From positions 620,001 through 684,000 of the forward strand of contig JAXGLO010000001.1 of assembly GCA_040769125.1 (NCBI GenBank): a stretch of 64,000 nt of DNA, in the 5' to 3' direction. This document shows, in pieces, positions 8,312-17,328 of the stretch. The notes beneath the pieces are model-generated. The model saw nothing but the letters and a program-made list of their open reading frames with translations, ran no database searches and was not told the origin of the DNA. The first letter of the stretch is position 1, and the number at the start of each line of letters is the position of its first letter. The stretch comes from CAIXSE01 sp040769125. Its GTDB lineage: Bacteria; Actinomycetota; Thermoleophilia; UBA2241. Position numbers and translations under genes: made by a program.

Positions 8312-9331
8312 ATGGAACTCGAGCGAAAGATCCGCGGGGTGCTCGCGCGAGGGCTGCTGGCGGCCTTGCTGGTCGCCATCGCCCTGGCGTTCGCCTGTGC
8401 ACCCACCGGCTTCGCTTCGCCTGCCTCGCTCAGCGAGCTGAAGGGCGAGGCGGCGCGGGTGCGCGGTGAGATGACGCGTCTCGAGGCGCGCCTGCAGGCC
8501 GTGGGCGGCAGGTATCAGGCCGCCCGTGAGGAGCTGGACGCGGTCAACCAGCGGCTCGTTGAAACGCGCCTGCGCCTGCGCGCGGCCGAGCGCTTGCTCG
8601 ATGCGCAACGGCAGGTCGTCGCGGAGCGCCTCGTGGCCATGTACAAGGCCGACGACTACACGTGGTTCGATCTCGTCGCCGGCTCGGCGAGCTTCTCGGA
8701 TGCGGAGACCGCCGCCAGTATGATCGGCAGGATCGCATCCGCCGACAGGCGCGCCGAGCAGGATCTGGTGCGGCTCGAGGGCGAGGTTCGCGGCCTGCAG
8801 GACGGGCTTGAGGGGCGGCGCGTCGAGGTCCGGCGCGCGGAAACCGCGCTGGAGACGCAGCGTGTGGCCCTGGAGGGGGTACACGCTGCGCGGAGCGCGG
8901 CCTTGCGCGACATCGTCGCCCGCATCAAGAAGATCCTCGCTGAGCCGGAGCTGCTTATGAAGTCCGGCGGCAAGGTCACGCAGGTGACGTGGGCAAAGGC
9001 CCTCCTCAAAGATCTCGGCATGCCGCTCACCGCCGACAACGTGGCGGCGATCGTCGCCTGGGAGATGGCCGAGGGCGGGCACTGGTACAACGACGCCCGG
9101 TACAATCCCCTCAACACGACGCAGAACATGCCCGGGGCGACCGTCTTCAATTCTGTTGGCGTCAAGGCCTACACGAGCTGGGCCCAGGGGATGCGGGCGA
9201 CGGTCATCACGATGCACAACGGCTTCTACGGCGGCATCCTCGCGGCGCTGCGCGACGGCGACGACGCCGAAGCCGTGGCCGCCGCCGTCGCCTCGTCGCC
9301 GTGGGGAACGAACAGCTTCGAAGTCGACTGA
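8312..9331 (+). CDS. Exported coiled-coil protein with lysozyme-like C-terminal domain (CwlO/PcsB-like layout)
   Basis: A probable cell-wall protein of 339 aa. After a signal peptide (hydrophobic LLAALLVAIALAFACAP, near residues 12-30) come about 190 residues of long heptad coiled coil (SELKGEAARVRGEMTRLEARL and on), as in the N-terminal parts of CwlO/PcsB peptidoglycan hydrolases. The last 120 residues (AIVAWEMAEGGHWYN, NPLNTT, AYTSWAQGMRAT) look like a lysozyme- or transglycosylase-type fold; the Glu in EMAEGG is the best candidate acid. I chose 8312 because CGAGG lies six bases upstream; 8306 is possible, and starting at 8258 would fall inside the terminator stem. Exact enzymatic family uncertain. 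Confidence 0.75.
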   Translation: MELERKIRGVLARGLLAALLVAIALAFACAPTGFASPASLSELKGEAARVRGEMTRLEARLQAVGGRYQAAREELDAVNQRLVETRLRLRAAERLLDAQRQVVAERLVAMYKADDYTWFDLVAGSASFSDAETAASMIGRIASADRRAEQDLVRLEGEVRGLQDGLEGRRVEVRRAETALETQRVALEGVHAARSAALRDIVARIKKILAEPELLMKSGGKVTQVTWAKALLKDLGMPLTADNVAAIVAWEMAEGGHWYNDARYNPLNTTQNMPGATVFNSVGVKAYTSWAQGMRATVITMHNGFYGGILAALRDGDDAEAVAAAVASSPWGTNSFEVD

Positions 9332-9370
9332 GCGCTGCCGCCGGGCGCGCCGGGATGTGATGCGCCGGGG

Positions 9371-9445
9371 GAGGGTCAGGCCCCGGTAAGCCAGGCCCCC
9401 GTAAGTCGGGCCCCGGTAAGCCGGGCGCCGGTGGGTCAGGCGCCG
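9371..9445. repeat. Five imperfect 15-bp tandem repeats at the thrC 3' end
   Basis: Units at 9371, 9386, 9401, 9416 and 9431 share the pattern GTAAGYCRGGCCCCG with 1-4 changes each. They lie between two convergent genes, and the last unit contains the thrC stop codon (9436-9438). Confidence 0.85.
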
Positions 9446-10968
9446 GCCAGCCAGTCGCGCAGGCTGCCCTCGACGGGGTCGCGCCCGCGCTCCACGCACG
9501 TATCGAAGCGTACCGGCCGCTCGCGCACGGCGCGGAGCTGTGGCGGCACGGACGTTTCAGGGGCGAGTTCGACGACGCGCTCGAGCAGAGCCAAATCGTC
9601 CTCGGCGCCCGGGATGGGCTCTGCCGCAGGGATATCGCGCAGCCCGCGCAGCACGTCGGCGGCGAACTTGCTCCAGTGCGCCGTGCTCACCACCAGCACC
9701 GGCGTGTCGCCTTCGGCGAGACGCCCGGCGACCTCCCAAGCTACGGCGGTGTGCGGGTCGAGCAGGTAACTGTGCTCGCGATAGACGTCGCCGATCACTT
9801 GCAAGGACGTGTCGTTGTCGACCCAGGCGCCTTGGAATCCGGCGGTCAGCCGCTCCTTCGTCGTCGGATCGACGGTGAAGCGCCCCGTCTCCTTGAGGTC
9901 GGCCATCCAGCCGCGGAGCAGCGTCGCGTCGCCGCAGAGGTCGTAGAGCAGACGCTCGAGATTGGAGGAGACGAGAATGTCCATCGAGGGGGACGGCGTC
10001 TTGACGAGCTGCCGCGCGGCGATGTCGTAGACGCCGGTGGCGATGAAGTCGGTGAGCACGTTGTTGGTGTTGCTGGCGCAGAGCAGGCGCCCGATGGGCG
10101 TGCCCATGCGCTTGGCGTAGTAGGCCGCCAGGATGTTGCCGAAGTTGCCGGTGGGCACGCACACGTCGAGCGGCGCGCCGGGCTGCACGTGGCCGCCGGT
10201 GACCATGTCGGCGTAGGCGCTCACGTAGTAGACGATCTGGGGCATCAGGCGGCCCCAGTTGATGGAGTTCGCCGACGAGAGCGCGAGGCCGTGCTGTGTG
10301 GCGAGCTCGGAGCTGAAGGCGCGATCGTCGAACACGGCCTTCACGGCGCCCTGGCAGGCGTCGAAGTCGCCGTCGACCCGGAAGACGGCGAGGTTCTCGC
10401 CCGGCTGCGTCACCATCTGGCGCTCCTGGATAGCAGAAACGCCGGCGTTCGGGTAGTAGACGACGATACGCGTGTGTTGGCGGTTGGCGAAGCCGTTGAG
10501 CGCGGCCACGCCTGTGTCGCCGGAGGTCGCCACGAGGATGAGGTAGTCGAGGCTGCTGGCGCCGGAGGCGTGCGCCTGCTCCAGCGCCTGGCTGAAGAAG
10601 AGCGGCATGCATTGCAGGGCCATGTCTTTGAACGCCAGGGTGGGGCCGTGCCAGAGCTCGAGCACGTGGCGGCCGGCGCCTACCTCGCGCACCGGCGCGA
10701 TGCGGGCGTCGGCGAAGTTGGGGCCGTAGGCCGCGGCGGCGATGCTGCGGATGTGCGCGGCGTCGATGTCGAGGCAGAAGGCCTCGTAAACCCACGCCGC
10801 GCGCTCGTGGTAGGGCAGCTCGGCCAGCTTGAGGAGGTCGTCCAGCGCGAGGCGTGGCAGCCGCTCCGGCACGAAGAGGCCGCCGCCGGGCGCGATGCCC
10901 TCGAGGAGGGTGGCCGTGAAGGTGCGCGGCTCCTGGCAGAACTCACGGGTGTCCCGGTAGGTGATCAT
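9436..10968 (-). CDS. thrC: Threonine synthase
   Basis: A PLP enzyme of 510 aa that turns O-phosphohomoserine into threonine in the cytoplasm. It opens with the family N-terminal domain (YRDTREFCQEPRTFTATLLEGIAPGGGLFVPE), has the PLP-lysine segment GPTLAFKDMALQ near residue 110, the VATSGDTGVAALNGF glycine-rich loop near 150 and VCVPTGNFGNILAAYYAK near 255. Length fits the longer bacterial/fungal-type class. The PHP gene lies 91 bases upstream on the same strand. The stop codon sits in a 15-bp repeat array, so the extreme C-terminus (LAGA) is encoded by repeat sequence and may vary between strains (inference). Confidence 0.96.
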   Translation of the reverse strand: MITYRDTREFCQEPRTFTATLLEGIAPGGGLFVPERLPRLALDDLLKLAELPYHERAAWVYEAFCLDIDAAHIRSIAAAAYGPNFADARIAPVREVGAGRHVLELWHGPTLAFKDMALQCMPLFFSQALEQAHASGASSLDYLILVATSGDTGVAALNGFANRQHTRIVVYYPNAGVSAIQERQMVTQPGENLAVFRVDGDFDACQGAVKAVFDDRAFSSELATQHGLALSSANSINWGRLMPQIVYYVSAYADMVTGGHVQPGAPLDVCVPTGNFGNILAAYYAKRMGTPIGRLLCASNTNNVLTDFIATGVYDIAARQLVKTPSPSMDILVSSNLERLLYDLCGDATLLRGWMADLKETGRFTVDPTTKERLTAGFQGAWVDNDTSLQVIGDVYREHSYLLDPHTAVAWEVAGRLAEGDTPVLVVSTAHWSKFAADVLRGLRDIPAAEPIPGAEDDLALLERVVELAPETSVPPQLRAVRERPVRFDTCVERGRDPVEGSLRDWLAGA

Positions 10969-11059
10969 CCGTCGGCGATTCTACTCCATGGCGCCCGGCG
11001 CCGGACAGGGCATGAGGTGGAGATCGCCATCGGCTCTGCTGCCCGCGGACGTGCCGCGT

Positions 11060-12979
11060 TCAGTGCGGCGGCGTTGCGCCGGCGCGGGTCGCGGCCGCCT
11101 CAACGCCGGCGCGGGTCGCGGCCGCCTCGAGGCCGGCCAGGATCGCGGCCGCTTCGCCGTTCGAGCAACCGGCGTCCCTCTGCGTCACCCCGACGCGCCG
11201 CGGATCGAGGCCCCGGCCGATGAGCTCGCGAGCGAACGCCCGCGAGCCTGTGAGGACGAGGTCGAAGCGGCCGTAAAGCGACAGCAGGACGCTCTGCGAG
11301 AAGCCGACGACGCCCCCTCCGCCGCCGCGCTGCGCGCGGCGCCACTTCGCCTCGTCGGCGACGATGCTGACGGGCAGGTGCAGGAGCCTGGCGGCCGCCA
11401 GCGCGGCCAGGCTCACCTCGCTGGTGACGGCGCAGTGGAGGGCCGTGACGTGCCGCTGGTCCAGGTGATCGACGATGTTGATGAGGGGCGGCACGGAGAA
11501 GCTGCTGTCGCCATTGGGGGACGGCCTCCAGGCGAGCGGCCGCAAGGTCGCGGCGCCCGCGGCCTCGTCGACCGGCGAGCTCGAGATCGCGATCACAGAG
11601 AGCTCGAGGCCGCGGTCCGTCGCCTCCTGCGCGAGGGCGTCGATGTCCTGCCGCCGGCCGCCGGCCGGGCCGCCAGTGATGACCGCCGGCGACGGGCGCT
11701 CCGGCGGCAGCCCCAGAAACGACGTCCGCAGGGAGCGCTGCCAGTCGCGGTCGCGCGTCTGGATCAACCAGGCGATGAGGTGTGGAAGCTGCAGGAAGCC
11801 CACGAGACCCACGGCGGAGACCTTCTGCAGCCACCGCTTCGGCCCCAGTCGGACCTTCGGATCGAGGAGGGCCTGCAGGTGGAGCGTGACGACGTCGTTG
11901 GCGAGGCGCTGCGAGACCTCGAAGAGGCGGCGGTTCAGATCGTGCGGTTTCACGGCGTTGAGGCCGTCCGGATCGGCGATCAGGCTCCCGATCTCGCGTT
12001 CGAGCAGCTCCTCCCATGCCTGCCCGCGGCCGTCCGCCGGGGCGTAGAGGCCGGGGACGATGCTCCGCACGCCGCGGACGGTCTTCTCGAGCACCGGCAC
12101 GTCACGGCCGATCCTGCCGAAACCCTTGTGAAGAAGGCCCAGGGCGCGCTGCCGTGGTGCCGGCTCGTCGAGGCGGAGGATCTCGCGGATCCGCCAGAAG
12201 GCCGCCGTGTAGATGCTGTGCGCGAGCAGGCGCGAGTCGGCTTCGGAGCCGAGCGGCTCGCAGTCGCCGCCGGCGACGGCCGCCAGGAAGCCCTCCACCG
12301 TTCCGTCTCCGCCGGCGGCCGTGTGGGCGCCGGCGACGAAGAGGCCGGTGTGGTCGTCGGAGCCGCCCGTGAGCGCCTTGCGCCAGGGGGTCGCGCCGTA
12401 CGGCGCGATGCCCTGGCGCACGGCCATCGCCTCGATCGCCTCCGGCGTGAGCGACGCCGCGATCTCCCGTAACAACCCGTTACAGCGACTCACCCTGGAA
12501 CCGTTGCGGCCTTCCAGGATGTTGAAGAGCAGCAGCAGCTTCTCCACGGTGTCGTGCGTCAGCCGGCCGGTCATGTCGAAGAGCGGGTGGGCGAGGTAGT
12601 GAACGACGCCGGCCTCCCGCAGGCAGGCCACGAGGTCGTAGATGGAGCGGCGGGCGAGGTTTGCCAGGGCGAAAGTCGGCTCGTCGATGCCGAGCGCCAC
12701 GACGTGCACGCGGCAGCCGTTCTCCGGGAACCACGTGTCGAACTCGGCGCTCAGGAAGGCGCCGGGCAGGTGGGCGATGGCGAGGGAGCCGTCCAGAGTG
12801 TTGTGGTCGGTGATGGTCACGAAGTCCATGCCGCGGGCGCGGGCGGCCCTGTAGACGTCGATGGGGGCCGTGTAGGACTCGCGGGCGCGCAGCGCGCGCA
12901 GGCTGCGGGCGTAGGGTTTGCCCGAGCAATGTGAGTGGACGTGGAGGTCGGCGCGATAACGCAGGTGAGAGGCGGTCAC
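11060..12979 (-). CDS. PHP-domain metal-dependent phosphoesterase fused to a glycosyltransferase-4-like half
   Basis: A 639-aa two-part protein with a GTG start. Residues 1-280 form a PHP domain: metal-binding ADLHVHSHCSGKPY, TITDHNTLDG, an AHPLFD segment and GGSDDHTG. Residues about 440-610 resemble the N-terminal Rossmann half of GT4-type glycosyltransferases: VITGGPAGGRRQD, INIVDHLD, LLHLPVSIVADE and DLVLTGSRAFARELIGRGLDP. The usual C-terminal GT1 half with the nucleotide-sugar EX7E motif is missing, and the gene ends in a 27-bp repeat. A regulatory or truncated sugar-transfer role is possible; the function is not known. It is probably co-transcribed with thrC. Confidence 0.8.
   Translation of the reverse strand: MTASHLRYRADLHVHSHCSGKPYARSLRALRARESYTAPIDVYRAARARGMDFVTITDHNTLDGSLAIAHLPGAFLSAEFDTWFPENGCRVHVVALGIDEPTFALANLARRSIYDLVACLREAGVVHYLAHPLFDMTGRLTHDTVEKLLLLFNILEGRNGSRVSRCNGLLREIAASLTPEAIEAMAVRQGIAPYGATPWRKALTGGSDDHTGLFVAGAHTAAGGDGTVEGFLAAVAGGDCEPLGSEADSRLLAHSIYTAAFWRIREILRLDEPAPRQRALGLLHKGFGRIGRDVPVLEKTVRGVRSIVPGLYAPADGRGQAWEELLEREIGSLIADPDGLNAVKPHDLNRRLFEVSQRLANDVVTLHLQALLDPKVRLGPKRWLQKVSAVGLVGFLQLPHLIAWLIQTRDRDWQRSLRTSFLGLPPERPSPAVITGGPAGGRRQDIDALAQEATDRGLELSVIAISSSPVDEAAGAATLRPLAWRPSPNGDSSFSVPPLINIVDHLDQRHVTALHCAVTSEVSLAALAAARLLHLPVSIVADEAKWRRAQRGGGGGVVGFSQSVLLSLYGRFDLVLTGSRAFARELIGRGLDPRRVGVTQRDAGCSNGEAAAILAGLEAAATRAGVEAAATRAGATPPH
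11077..11157. repeat. 27-bp tandem repeats, three units, in the 3' end of the PHP gene
   Basis: Two nearly identical units (11077-11103, 11104-11130) and a degenerate third (11131-11157) encode repeats of nine residues (EAAATRAGV type) at the protein C-terminus. The unit length keeps the frame. Confidence 0.85.
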
Positions 12980-13061
12980 AGAGGAACTCTACCGCAATGG
13001 GCGGGGCTTCGCCGGAAGCCGGCGCATCCCCGGGAGTGAAGAGTCGATGGGCTGAGGCGTC

Positions 13062-13889
13062 TCAGTTGAGCCCGAAACGGTGCATGTCGGCTTCGCTCGC
13101 GCCGAAGAAGTGCGCCGACTCGTGCAGCACGGTGATGCGGATCTGCTCAGCCAGATCGTCCTCGTCCTTCGCCTCGCGCTCCAGGTTGCGCTGGAAGAGG
13201 TGGATCAGACCGGTCTCCGGACCCGGGCCGAGCGCCGATCTGCAGGGCATAGCGATGCCGTGGAAGAGGCCGAGCGTGCGCGGATCGAGGCCCTCGAGGA
13301 CGAGGGCCTCCGAGGGCCGTTTCTCAACGATGATCGGCACGTTGCGCAGGTGCGCAAGGATTACCGGCGGCAGCTCTGCGAGCGCCGCCGCGGCGAGCTG
13401 CTCGAAGCGCGCGGGGCTCATCAGCGGCTCCGGCTCGTCGTTGGCGGCGTCGAGACGCAGGACCGCGAGCCACTCGGCCAGCATGCCCTTGCGGTCGTTC
13501 TTCTCCTCACAGGCGATACCCAGGAGGTGGCGGGCGTCGGCCTCGTCGTGCAGGTCGAGCTCGAACTCCGCGAGCAGCTCGCGCAGGAGACGGGCGGCCT
13601 TGCCGGGTTTGCCGTAGTCGAGGTAGATCTCGGCGGAGCCCAGCCACGGCTCGGGGTCGTCCGAGTCGGCTTCGCCCCATCGACGGTAGGCTTCGAGGGC
13701 GGCGTCGGGGTCGCCTTCGGCAAGGCGCAGCTCGACCTCGACTTCGTAGACCGCCGGTTCGTCGGGGGCGGCGGCACGGGCGCTCTCGAAGGCGAGCGCC
13801 GCCTCCTCGATCTCGCCGTCTTCGAGGTGCTCCCAGGCATCGTCGAGGTTGCTCCGGATTGTCGGGTCGAGCTGGTCGTCGTTTTTCAT
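13062..13889 (-). CDS. TPR protein with C-terminal zincin metallopeptidase domain
   Basis: A 275-aa cytoplasmic protein. Residues about 5-150 are TPR-like helices rich in Asp/Glu (AWEHLEDGEIEEAALAFESA, LLRELLAEFELD). The C-terminal half matches the small bacterial zincin family (PF06262-type): PRTLGLFHGI, LIHLFQRNLE, ITVLHESAHFFG and ADMHRFGL, with HESAH as the HExxH zinc motif. The fusion with TPR repeats seems characteristic of actinobacteria (recollection). The ATG is chosen where homology begins; it has no Shine-Dalgarno site, but TATAGT stands six bases upstream, compatible with a leaderless message (inference). Substrate unknown. Confidence 0.8.
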   Translation of the reverse strand: MKNDDQLDPTIRSNLDDAWEHLEDGEIEEAALAFESARAAAPDEPAVYEVEVELRLAEGDPDAALEAYRRWGEADSDDPEPWLGSAEIYLDYGKPGKAARLLRELLAEFELDLHDEADARHLLGIACEEKNDRKGMLAEWLAVLRLDAANDEPEPLMSPARFEQLAAAALAELPPVILAHLRNVPIIVEKRPSEALVLEGLDPRTLGLFHGIAMPCRSALGPGPETGLIHLFQRNLEREAKDEDDLAEQIRITVLHESAHFFGASEADMHRFGLN

Positions 13890-14189
13890 AGCCACACTAT
13901 ACCGCGCACGGCGCTGCGCCGGCTGTTGGCGGTGCGGCGCCCTGGATGTCACGCAGCCCGCGCGCCCGGGCGATGCTTTCCCGGGTCCACGGCTTGTCGA
14001 TGACGCAGGCGATCGAGATGGACGCCTGAGCCTGAGGTTCGCTGACGGTGGCGGCGAGTAGAGGCCGGATATTCGCAGCGAGCTTCGGCCCCGGCTTGAC
14101 TCGGCCTCAGCGGCGCAGCGTATCATCCGGGTGCCGGGCGCCCGGACGGGGCGAGCAGGCCGCTGGGGGGAGCAGAGACGAGCCGCCAG
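13890..14189. other. Divergent intergenic region
   Basis: It separates the zincin gene from the MBL hydrolase. No gene is supported. A TATAGT close to the zincin start and a forward promoter-like pair at 14096-14126 are the only signals seen. Confidence 0.5.
14096..14126 (+). promoter_or_regulatory. Candidate sigma-70-type promoter for the MBL hydrolase
   Basis: TTGACT at 14096-14101 and TATCAT at 14121-14126 are separated by 19 bases, slightly long. The boxes match consensus at five positions each. The start codon is about 60 bases downstream. Confidence 0.4.
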
Positions 14190-15008
14190 GTGGAAGCGCA
14201 GGGTCGTGTCGCCGTCGGAGGCGATATCGACGGCAAGATCACCTTTTTCGGTCATGCCACCGTGCTCATCGAGCTGGGCGGCATTCGCGTGCTCACCGAT
14301 CCGGTCCTGAGGCAGCAGGTGGGTCCGTTGTGGCGCAGGGTGCCGAAGCCGCACCTCGGGGCTCTTGCCGATCTCGACGTCGTCCTCCTCTCGCATCTGC
14401 ACCTCGATCACTACGACCCCGCGTCACTGCGCCTTCTCGGCAAGGGCTGGCCGATCATCGGCCCGCCCGGCAGCGCGAAGACGCTTCGCTGGCACGGGTT
14501 CACCGATGTGGAGGAGCTGCGGCCCGGGGAAGGGCTGCGGCTCGGCGCGCTCGACGTCACCGCCACTGAAGCACTGCATAACGGCACGCGGCATCCGCTG
14601 GCACGACGCACGCCCAGCAACGGGTATGTGGTCGGCGGGGGCGGCGCGCAGGTCTACTTCGCCGGCGACACGGGGCTCTTCCCGGAGATGCGCGACCTCG
14701 CACGCGGTCTCGATGTAGCCCTTCTGCCTATCGCCGGTCTCGGCCCGCGGCTGCCCGAGTTCAAGCACATGGGTCCCCACCACGCCGTGCGTGCGATGAA
14801 GCTGCTGCAGCCTCGCCTGGTCATCCCCATCCACTGGGGCACCTATCACGTCCCGGGCACGGTAATCATGCGCATGCGGCCTGATGTGCACCGCCGGGCG
14901 CCCTCCGTGTTCATGCGCGAGGTCGAGGCGTTGCAGCCCTGGATCAGGACCGTGCTGCTCCAGCCCGGCGAGAGCCTCGATCTCTACGAGGCTCTCGCGA
15001 CGGCGTGA
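14190..15008 (+). CDS. Metallo-beta-lactamase-fold hydrolase (NAPE-PLD/UlaG-like)
   Basis: A 272-aa two-metal hydrolase. The MBL motif is SHLHLDHYD near residue 73; further metal ligands are suggested by FAGDTGLFPEM near 157, the GPHH segment near 195 and IPIHWGTYH near 213. The order FFGHATVLIELGG followed by LTDPVL is typical of the L-ascorbate lactonase/NAPE-PLD branch, in which the substrate is often a phosphodiester or lactone; the actual substrate here is unknown. The GTG at 14190 lacks a clear ribosome binding site, so the exact start is uncertain, but homology begins by residue 15. Confidence 0.85.
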   Translation: MEAQGRVAVGGDIDGKITFFGHATVLIELGGIRVLTDPVLRQQVGPLWRRVPKPHLGALADLDVVLLSHLHLDHYDPASLRLLGKGWPIIGPPGSAKTLRWHGFTDVEELRPGEGLRLGALDVTATEALHNGTRHPLARRTPSNGYVVGGGGAQVYFAGDTGLFPEMRDLARGLDVALLPIAGLGPRLPEFKHMGPHHAVRAMKLLQPRLVIPIHWGTYHVPGTVIMRMRPDVHRRAPSVFMREVEALQPWIRTVLLQPGESLDLYEALATA

Positions 15009-15054
15009 AGCGCGGCCGCGTTCCGGCACGCTTCCCGGCGAATCAGGAGGATCG

Positions 15055-15516
15055 ATGAAGTCACACACCGTGTACAAGACCTTCTGCACGGCGCAGCGGC
15101 GCGCTTTCGTGCGGATCACCGAGGACGTTCAGGCGGCCGTCGACGAGGCAGGTATCCGCGAGGGGATGGCCCTCGTCGCGGCGATGCACATCACGGCCGG
15201 TGTCTGGATCAACGACGATGAGCCGGGTATCCAGGCGGACGCTCTGGAGTGGCTCGACAAGCTGGCGCCGCCGTCCTGGCAGCCGCCGGGCAACGAGGTC
15301 GCCCGGCAGCTGCTGCCCGACGGCGGCGACTACCGGCATCACCGTGGCGGTGAAGACAACGGCGACGCACACCTCAAGAACCTGCTCGTGCACCACCAGG
15401 TCATCGTCCCGGTCACGGACGGCCGCCTCGACCTGGGTCCCTGGCAGGCCGTCTTCTACTGCGAGTTCGACGGCTGCCGCAGCAAGCGTCTCGTCATCAA
15501 GGTGATGGGTGAGTGA
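15055..15516 (+). CDS. YjbQ family protein (UPF0047)
   Basis: A 153-aa protein of the secondary-thiamine-phosphate-synthase-like YjbQ family. Seen: VAAMHITAGVWINDDEP near residue 45 and the His-rich NGDAHLKNLLVHHQVIVPV segment near 105, which supply the conserved metal/active-site histidines. E. coli YjbQ has weak thiamine phosphate synthase activity in vitro; the true role is unclear. AGGAGG four bases before the ATG fixes the start. It follows the MBL gene by 46 bases and may be co-transcribed. Confidence 0.9.
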   Translation: MKSHTVYKTFCTAQRRAFVRITEDVQAAVDEAGIREGMALVAAMHITAGVWINDDEPGIQADALEWLDKLAPPSWQPPGNEVARQLLPDGGDYRHHRGGEDNGDAHLKNLLVHHQVIVPVTDGRLDLGPWQAVFYCEFDGCRSKRLVIKVMGE

Positions 15517-15599
15517 GTCTGCGCCCGGGTGATGGGATCGTCGCCCGCGGGTAGAAAAGCTGAAGGCGGTGGCCGCACGGCGGAGTGAGGAGGACGACG

Positions 15600-16148
15600 A
15601 TGGAAGAGAGAAGACCCGATGTCGTGGTGGTCGGCGGAGGCTCGACGAATCGGGGCGGCTGGAGCGTGGTCATGGCACTGGGGATCGTCGCCGTCGTCTT
15701 CGGCCTCATCGTGCTCGCCAACATATGGGGGAGCGTGCGGCTCGTCGCCATCCTCGTGGGCCTGGCTCTGGTGTTCGTCGGCGTCATGCAGCTCACGAGC
15801 GCGCTTCGCGGTCAGCGCAGAACCGGGCGGACGATCGCCGGCGCCCTCGTCGTTCTCCTTGGCATCGTCCTCATCGCCTGGCCGGAGTCGTCTGTAAAGT
15901 CGGTCGCCGTCCTCGTGGGGCTCGGGTTTCTCTTCTGGGGCGTGGTGGTGGCCGTCGCTGCGGCCGTCGATCGCGCCGACGGGTGGCCTGTGCCCACGAC
16001 CTTCGGCGTGCTGCTCGCCGCCCTCGGAATCGCCGTCATCGCCTGGCCAGGCCTCTCCGTGGCTGCGCTCACGGCTCTGGTCGGCGCCGGCGCGGTTGTG
16101 CTCGGCGCCTCGCTGATCGTGCAGGCGCTGCTTATGCAGCGGCGGTGA
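15600..16148 (+). CDS. HdeD/DUF308-type integral membrane protein
   Basis: A 182-aa inner-membrane protein with about six hydrophobic segments arranged as repeating pairs; the short phrases IVLIAWP and IAVIAWP mark the repeated DUF308 unit. HdeD of E. coli is linked to acid resistance, but members are mostly uncharacterised. GAGGAGG lies six bases before the ATG at 15600, so I prefer it to the in-frame GTG 15 bases upstream. The N-terminal cytoplasmic part contains VVVVGGGS, a glycine-rich stretch that is too short to be a nucleotide site. Confidence 0.8.
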   Translation: MEERRPDVVVVGGGSTNRGGWSVVMALGIVAVVFGLIVLANIWGSVRLVAILVGLALVFVGVMQLTSALRGQRRTGRTIAGALVVLLGIVLIAWPESSVKSVAVLVGLGFLFWGVVVAVAAAVDRADGWPVPTTFGVLLAALGIAVIAWPGLSVAALTALVGAGAVVLGASLIVQALLMQRR

Positions 16149-16333
16149 GCGCGCCGCCGGCCACACGGTTGCGGCGAGCATGACGAGCACGGGGCTTCAG
16201 TCTGTGACGGAGCGCGGCCTCGTGCCGACGGGCACGTGCCGCTTGCGCGGGCCGACTCCGCGGAACTGTTCTGTAGCCGCCGCGACTTTCGGGGTGGCCG
16301 CGGACCCGGCCTTCTGGAGATAATGGGCGGACT

Positions 16334-17146
16334 ATGACCTTCACCGTTGCGACAGTGCCGTTCCACCTTCTCAGCGAGAGCAAGCGGCCGCTGTTGCTCC
16401 TCCTCCTGGCTTTCATCTTCACGTTCGGCATGGTGCGGCTCTACACGCGCCTGGCGCGCGCCGGCTCGACTACGCGGCCGCATCGCGGCAGCCTGGTGAC
16501 GCGAGGCGGCCTGCACATCCACCACGCCGTGTTCGGCGTCGTCGCCATCATCGTTGCCGGCATCCTCGAGTTCGCTTTCCGTCCGGGTGAGCCCTGGGTG
16601 GAGATGATCGCCGTCGCCTTCGGCTCGGGCGCCGCGCTCACCCTCGACGAGTTCGCCCTCATCCTGCATCTGGAGGACGTCTACTGGACGGGGGAGGGCC
16701 GCAAGTCGATCGACGCTGTGATCCTCGGCGTGACGTTTATATCGCTGCTGCTCATGGGGCTGCTGCCGCGGAACCTCGTCGAGATCGGCGATTACATCGT
16801 TCTCTCACGCTGGGCTGCCATCGCGCTGCTCCTCGTGAATGCGGCGTTCGTCATCGTCTGCTACGTCAAGGGCAAGGCGTTCATGGGTACCATCGGCATC
16901 TTCGTGACGCCGATCGCCGTGATCGGTGCGCTGCGGCTCGCCAAGCCCGGCTCGCCGTGGGCTCACAACCGCTATACGAGGAATCCTGCCAAGCTCGAGC
17001 GCGCGCTGCGGCGTGCGGAGGCCTACCACCGGCGCTGGGGCCAGTGGAAGCAGGCGATCTGGGATCTCATCGGCGGCCGGCCGCACATGTCTCTCCCGAC
17101 CCACGAAGCGTGGCGGGAGACCTGGCTTGGCCGGCGTGGCGGGTAG
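16334..17146 (+). CDS. Integral membrane protein of unknown function
   Basis: A 270-aa protein with about six membrane segments (LLLLLLAFIFTFGMVRLY, IHHAVFGVVAIIVAGILEF, AVILGVTFISLLLMG, WAAIALLLVNAAFVIVCY, GIFVTPIAVIGAL). A HIHH motif near residue 72 and the LTLDEFALILHLEDVYW segment near 108, with conserved-looking acidic residues, may form a metal or proton site. The last 60 residues are basic and cytoplasmic. Similar proteins occur in actinobacteria without an assigned role (recollection). No Shine-Dalgarno site is evident. Confidence 0.7.
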   Translation: MTFTVATVPFHLLSESKRPLLLLLLAFIFTFGMVRLYTRLARAGSTTRPHRGSLVTRGGLHIHHAVFGVVAIIVAGILEFAFRPGEPWVEMIAVAFGSGAALTLDEFALILHLEDVYWTGEGRKSIDAVILGVTFISLLLMGLLPRNLVEIGDYIVLSRWAAIALLLVNAAFVIVCYVKGKAFMGTIGIFVTPIAVIGALRLAKPGSPWAHNRYTRNPAKLERALRRAEAYHRRWGQWKQAIWDLIGGRPHMSLPTHEAWRETWLGRRGG

Positions 17147-17328
17147 CACCGTCCGTTGCGGTGATCGCGGCCGGCGTCCCGGTCAGCCAGGCCCGGCCGT
17201 TCAGGTGTTCGCGGATGGCCGCGCTCGGGCGGCGGGAGGGAGAATCCGGCTGCACCTCCCGCGGGCCATGATGTACTATCGACGCTCAGGAGGGGCACCA
17301 GGTCAGCCCTTCGGATCAGAGGCTTGAC

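Noticed and set aside
9371..9445. Possible CRISPR or origin iterons
   Set aside because: Units are 15 bp, contiguous and GC-rich, with no AT-rich region or DnaA-box-like sequence nearby.
16323..16337. Four-codon mini-frame (ATG GGC GGA CTA TGA) overlapping the membrane protein start at 16334
   Set aside because: Too short and without amino-acid bias or hairpins to be a leader peptide; chance is sufficient.
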